Of a stretch of 33,415 nt of DNA, positions 29,739 to 33,415 are shown piece by piece. Position 1 is the first letter of the stretch. Every line of letters begins with the position of its first letter. A program made the position numbers and the translations under genes. The DNA comes from Arsenophonus nasoniae DSM 15247 (GTDB taxonomy: Bacteria; Pseudomonadota; Gammaproteobacteria; Enterobacterales; Enterobacteriaceae), in NCBI RefSeq assembly GCF_000429565.1, contig NZ_AUCC01000037.1, forward strand, positions 1 to 33,415, read 5' to 3'. The notes beneath the pieces are model-generated. The model had not been told where the DNA came from. It worked only from the letters and a program-made list of their open reading frames with translations, and searched no databases.

Positions 29739-29745
29739 TACTCAT
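29739..29745 (+). promoter_or_regulatory. NarL-type heptamer upstream of dmsA
   Basis: TACTCAT matches the NarL consensus TACYYMT exactly and sits just upstream of the FNR site. In E. coli nitrate-activated NarL represses dmsABC. A 7-mer alone is weak evidence. Confidence 0.4.
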
Positions 29746-29747
29746 CA

Positions 29748-29761
29748 TTGATTTAAATCAT
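29748..29761. promoter_or_regulatory. FNR binding site of the dms operon
   Basis: TTGATTTAAATCAT matches the FNR consensus TTGAT-N4-ATCAA at 9 of 10 positions. If this is a class II site centred at -41.5, transcription would start near 29796, and TAACAT at 29784-29789 falls exactly where the -10 hexamer is needed. The start codon is at 29831. Anaerobic induction is therefore likely, as for E. coli dmsABC. Confidence 0.75.
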
Positions 29762-29830
29762 AATCTATTTTGTCATTATTTTTTAACATAAAACAATAAC
29801 AATAATTTGTTGTTATTTTACTATTGGGTA

Positions 29831-32263
29831 ATGTCAATGACTAAAAATAAAACAACACGCTTGGTGCAAATGAATCGGCGGGAATTTTTGCAAACTTCAG
29901 CAACAATTGCCAGTGTTGCCACCATTGCTGGCAGTGTTACACTTCCGTTTTCTGTTCAGGCCACATCGACCGGTATTATGCCTGATGAAACAGAGGAGAT
30001 AATTAAATATAGCGCTTGCTTGGTTAATTGTGGTAGCCGTTGTCCACTTAAAGTGCATGTGAAGAATAATATTATTCAACGTATTTCAAATGAAACCTTC
30101 TATGATGATAGCAAATTTGGCGAACATCAAATTAGGCCTTGTTTGCGTGGCCGCTCAGTTCGCTGGAAAACCTATAATCCGGATCGGTTAAAATATCCCA
30201 TGCTACGGGTAGGTAAACGAGGTGAAGGTAAATTCAAAAAGATCAGTTGGGATGAAGCAACAACACTTATTGCGCAGAAGTTAAAGCATACGATTGAGAA
30301 ATATGGTAATGAAGCTATCTATTATCAATATGGTACCGGTTCAACTGGAGCAAATTTACATGGACGTACCGCTTGCAAACGTTTATTAGTGCTTATTGGC
30401 GGCTTTCTGGGAGATTATGGTACCTATTCTTATGCCCAATTAACTGAAATTACACCGTTCGTTTATGGTAGTGCTGAAGAAAGTTTATTAAGTGAAATTG
30501 CTCATTCTGATTTAGTTGTTATGTTTGGCCATAATTTAGCAGAAACCCGTATGTCTGGTGGTGGTCAGTTTTATGAAACCTTAAATGCACTGCAAAAAAG
30601 CCAAGCAAAAGTCATTATTATTGATCCCCGTAATACCGATAGTGTTACCACATTGGGCGCTGAGTGGATACCTATTTATCCTGGCACTGATGCAGCATTA
30701 GTCGCAGCGTTGGGTTATGTCATGATTAATGAAGGGCTGACAGATGAAGCTTTTCTTGCAAAATATTGTATAGGCTGGGATAAAACGACGTTGCCGCCAA
30801 CAGCGTTACCAAATGCCGCTTATAAAGATTATATTTTGGGTAATGGGGCAGATGGTATTGCTAAAACACCGGAATGGGCAAGTCAACTGACAGGTATTCC
30901 AAGTCAACGTATTATTCAGTTAGCACGTGAAATAGCTAATGCTAAAGCTGCATGGATCTCACAAGGCTGGGGACTACAACGCACCGCTAATGGTGAACAA
31001 GCCTGTCGTTCAATTATGATGCTACCTTTGATGAGTGGCCATATTGGTCGTCCAGGCACTAATACCGGGCTTTGGGGTGGTAGCGTTACTTATCCTGTTG
31101 CTAGTTTTGAGCTACCAAATCCATTAAAAACAACAATCCCGACATTTATGTGGAGCGAGGCTATTGTTTGAGGTCCTGAATTAACGGCTAAAAACGCCGG
31201 TATTAGAGGTAAAGATAAATTAGATTCTGGCATCAAATTTTTGTGGTGTTATTCCAGTAATGTGATTGGTAATCAGCATGCTGATTTAAATAAAACGCAT
31301 CAAATTCTGACTGATGAATCAAAATGTGAATTTATCTTGGTATGGGACAATCATAATACGGCTTCAGCCAAATATGCGGATCTATTGCTGCCTGATGTTA
31401 CCCCGGTGGAAACAGATGATTTAATCAATAACTCATATGCAAGTGGTGCCTATCATTATTTAGTGCGCTTACAACAAGCTGTTAAACCATTATGGCAAAA
31501 TCGGCCATGTTATGATGTGTTAGCGGACATTGCAGAAAAATTAGGTGTTGCAACTGAATTTACCGAAGGTCGGACTTATCAACAATGGATCGAATACTGT
31601 TATAATAAAACCCGTGAAACCATGCCTCATTTACGGCCTTTCGAGCAAACTCATGATCAAGGAATTATAGATCGGCGATTAGCCGCGAGTGATCAACAAA
31701 TTGCGCTTAAAGATTTTCGTAACGATCCAGATAAATATCCACTAAAAACTCCGTCAGGGAAAATTGAGATCTACTCTGACCAGTTAAATAAAATAGTACA
31801 AGAATGGCAATTACCTGACGGTGACCGTATTCCCGCTGTACCTGAATATTGTGCTAACCATGAAGGTGTTGAAAATGTTGCCCGTAAAAAACAATATCCT
31901 TTACAAATGACCGGATTTCATAACAAAGGCCATGTCCATTCAAGCTATTATAGTGTTGCAATATTACGTGAAGCTATTCCTCATCAGTTTTGGATTAATC
32001 CAATTGATGCAAAGATAAGAGGTCTGAAACAGGGCGATATAGCAGAGATTTATAATGATCGCGGGCGTATATATATCAAAGCTAAAATTACTAATCGGGT
32101 TTTACCAGGTGTAATTGCTGTTCCACAAGGTGCCTGGCACAATGTTAATAATGAAGGAATTGATGTGGGAGGATGTATTAATACACTAACGTCATTACAT
32201 CCTTCTCCATTTGCTAAAGGTACCCCACAACATACGAATTTAGTTGAAGTTAAATGCGTATAA
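29831..32263 (+). pseudogene. dmsA: Anaerobic DMSO reductase catalytic subunit DmsA, interrupted by one in-frame TGA
   Basis: DmsA is the Mo-bisMGD subunit that reduces dimethyl sulfoxide and N-oxides at the end of anaerobic electron transport. The frame from 29831 has 810 sense codons apart from a TGA at 31169-31171 (codon 447); E. coli DmsA is about 814. The Tat signal has RREFLQ at residues 16-21. The FS0 cluster motif CLVNCGSRC and the later PCLRGRS are intact. After the stop, GPELTAKNAGIRGKDKLD continues in the same frame through to TNLVEVKCV. E. coli DmsA has Arg-Gly-Pro-Glu at this place, so CGA-to-TGA is the simplest cause. The Mo-ligand region GTGSTGANLHGRTAC is about five residues shorter than in E. 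coli, with Thr or Cys where Ser is expected. Start choice rests on Tat-motif spacing; the ribosome-binding site is weak. Confidence 0.88.
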
Positions 32264-32274
32264 GGATTTGATTT

Positions 32275-32901
32275 ATGAAACAGTATGGTTTTTTCTTTGA
32301 CTCTACTAAGTGCACTGGTTGTAAAACATGTCAGGTTAGTTGCAAGGATGAAAAAGATCTAAAATTAGGCCCTAAATTTCGTCGGATATATGAATATGGC
32401 GGAGGTAGTTGGCAACAACAAGAGGGTATTTGGCAGCAGAATATTTATAACTATTATTTATCAATTGCTTGTAATCATTGTGATTCACCAACTTGTGTGG
32501 CGGGTTGTCCAACAGGTGCGATGCATAAGCGAGCAGAAGATGGGTTAGTGGTAGTTAATCAAGAGATTTGTGTGGGGTGTCGCTATTGTGAGCTCCGTTG
32601 TCCTTATGGTGCTCCTCAATTTGATGTTAATAAAAAGCTAATGAGTAAATGTGATGGTTGTTACCAACGTGTTGCTGAAGGTATGAAACCTGTTTGTGTT
32701 GATTCATGTCCACAACGAGCGCTGGATTTTGGTGAAATTACTTTATTACGCGAGCTACATGGTTATGAAAATGGTATCGCCCCGATGCCGGATCCTGGAT
32801 TAACTCAACCGAATATTGTGATTAAACCTCATAGAGATGCTAAACCATTTAATGATCAAAGTGGCAAATTACAAAATCTCGCGGAGGTTAAATATGCATG
32901 A
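32275..32901 (+). CDS. dmsB: Anaerobic DMSO reductase iron-sulfur subunit DmsB
   Basis: DmsB passes electrons from the membrane subunit to DmsA through four [4Fe-4S] clusters. The 208-residue protein (E. coli 205) has four Cys groups: CTGCKTCQVSC, CNHCDSPTCVAGC, CVGCRYCELRC and CDGC with a final CVDSC. All ligands look intact. It starts 11 nt after the dmsA stop and overlaps dmsC by 8 nt. Although its sequence is whole, both partners are damaged, so it may now be without function or serve another catalytic subunit elsewhere in the genome. Confidence 0.95.
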   Translation: MKQYGFFFDSTKCTGCKTCQVSCKDEKDLKLGPKFRRIYEYGGGSWQQQEGIWQQNIYNYYLSIACNHCDSPTCVAGCPTGAMHKRAEDGLVVVNQEICVGCRYCELRCPYGAPQFDVNKKLMSKCDGCYQRVAEGMKPVCVDSCPQRALDFGEITLLRELHGYENGIAPMPDPGLTQPNIVIKPHRDAKPFNDQSGKLQNLAEVKYA

Positions 32902-33154
32902 GCTCCCGCTGGTTTTTTTTACGGTATTGGGTCAGTCAGCAGCAGGATTATTTTTTGTTGCCTATTTGAGTAATAAACTTAATCTAATTAATAACCATCA
33001 GTTTAATGTTGCAAATCTGCTTGCTATGGTAGTTATGTTTTTGGGATTAATTATAGGTGGTTTACATGTTGGGCAACCAATACGTTTTTTTAATATGCTG
33101 TTGGGAATTGGCCGTTCATGGTTAGGAATCTCAATCAATACAGTAAGGCATTAA
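32894..33154 (+). pseudogene. dmsC: DMSO reductase membrane anchor DmsC, truncated
   Basis: DmsC normally anchors DmsAB in the inner membrane and oxidises menaquinol. Here only 86 codons remain of about 285. ATG 32894 lies inside the end of dmsB. The first two membrane helices are present (FFTVLGQSAAGLFFVAYL; LLAMVVMFLGLIIGGLHVG), followed by the family-typical GLHVGQPIRFFNMLLGIGRSWL. After this the sequence loses resemblance and stops at 33152-33154. IS91-type sequence follows, so insertion of that element is the likely cause. The lost helices make it non-functional as an anchor. Confidence 0.85.
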
Positions 33155-33273
33155 TGGAGGTGTTTTGAACTCAATATTTCTATTAAATTCTGACAGTTTT
33201 CTCGTTGATTAACCATGAGAACAGTAATTCGGTTAAATTATCATCTAAAAGCCTAATAATAGGCACACTGCTC
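33155..33273. other. Probable end (oriIS side) of the IS91-type element
   Basis: This stretch lies between the dmsC remnant and the transposase stop. It has GAAC at 33167-33170, an imperfect repeat TTCTC/GAGAA around 33200-33222, and a hairpin GCCTAATAATAGGC at 33251-33264. IS91 elements end with a hairpin-bearing replication origin next to a GAAC/GTTC or CAAG/CTTG tetranucleotide. The exact boundary is not proven. Confidence 0.45.
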
Positions 33274-33415
33274 CTAGGCTGCGGTTTGTAACCATCGTTT
33301 TTTGACCATTTTATCCCGCCTTTCTGACAGTAAAGTGACGGCGTGTATTCCTTTTTCCGCACTCATAAACCGCAATCGGTTTCCACATAAAATACATTGG
33401 TACGGGTCAGTATTT
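33274..33415 (-). CDS. IS91-family (Y2/HUH) transposase, C-terminal fragment running off the window
   Basis: Reading minus from the window edge to TAG at 33274-33276 gives about 46 residues: a zinc-finger-like CILCGNRLRF, then LLSERRDKM and a terminal KKRWLQTAA. IS91, IS801 and IS1294 transposases end with a similar Cys-containing CPLCG...LR segment and a KKRW-type tail. These are rolling-circle transposases with two catalytic tyrosines; the catalytic part lies right of the window. The frame is too short for an independent gene call but the C-terminal pattern is distinctive. Confidence 0.7.
   Translation of the reverse strand, partial: NTDPYQCILCGNRLRFMSAEKGIHAVTLLSERRDKMVKKRWLQTAA

Noticed and set aside
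31169-31171. TGA in dmsA as a selenocysteine codon
   Set aside because: It is far from the molybdenum-ligand position, matches an Arg in E. coli DmsA, and I see no obvious selenocysteine hairpin directly after it. Nonsense mutation is simpler.

Overview
This is an AT-rich chromosomal segment of a gammaproteobacterium of the order Enterobacterales. Many proteins are near-collinear with Escherichia coli homologues (Gnd, Mrp, Udk, MetG, FolE, AsmA, YegH). Low GC, an scsABCD operon, intact housekeeping genes beside freshly broken accessory genes, and several insertion-sequence pieces point to the Morganellaceae, possibly an insect-associated genus such as Arsenophonus. The genus is inference from remembered family sequences; no database search was possible.

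Layout, left to right. (1) 1-312: the 3' end of an IS21-type element (istB tail plus terminal repeats). (2) 441-3112: a LOG-family nucleotide phosphoribohydrolase gene, converging on the molybdenum-cofactor genes moeA-moeB. (3) 3355-7015: scsA-scsB-scsC-scsD, a translationally coupled operon for a periplasmic thiol-disulfide relay linked to copper tolerance. (4) 7466-8134: folE, followed by a very AT-rich phosphoethanolamine-transferase gene (minus strand) split by a one-base frameshift in a homopolymer. (5) 10237-14594, minus strand: sanA, yohK, yohJ and metG, with mrp divergent from metG. (6) 16111-22642: udk, dcd and asmA on plus, converging with yegH on minus, then gnd. This echoes the E. 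coli 46-48 min region with many genes missing. (7) 23273-25847: a DASS-family anion transporter and an aldo/keto reductase. (8) 25954-29531: three LPS-core-type glycosyltransferases in alternating orientation (GT8, GT25, WaaB-like GT4). (9) 29831-33154: a dmsABC operon with a good predicted FNR/NarL promoter, but dmsA carries one in-frame TGA and dmsC is cut short. (10) 33274-33415: the C-terminal end of an IS91-family transposase, probably the element that truncated dmsC.

How it fits together. The scs genes, sanA, asmA and the glycosyltransferases all act at the envelope. moeA/moeB make the cofactor a DMSO reductase would need, yet the reductase operon is damaged twice, which suggests recent loss of anaerobic S/N-oxide respiration. 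The decay marks (TGA in dmsA, truncated dmsC, homopolymer frameshift in the phosphoethanolamine transferase, IS ends at both window edges) fit a genome in early reduction. I found no CRISPR array, tRNA, rRNA or recognisable defence system. The best candidates for new biology are regulatory or decoding questions: a poly-A frameshift that slippage could rescue, a lone TGA in an otherwise full-length dmsA, and several strong inverted repeats in intergenic regions.
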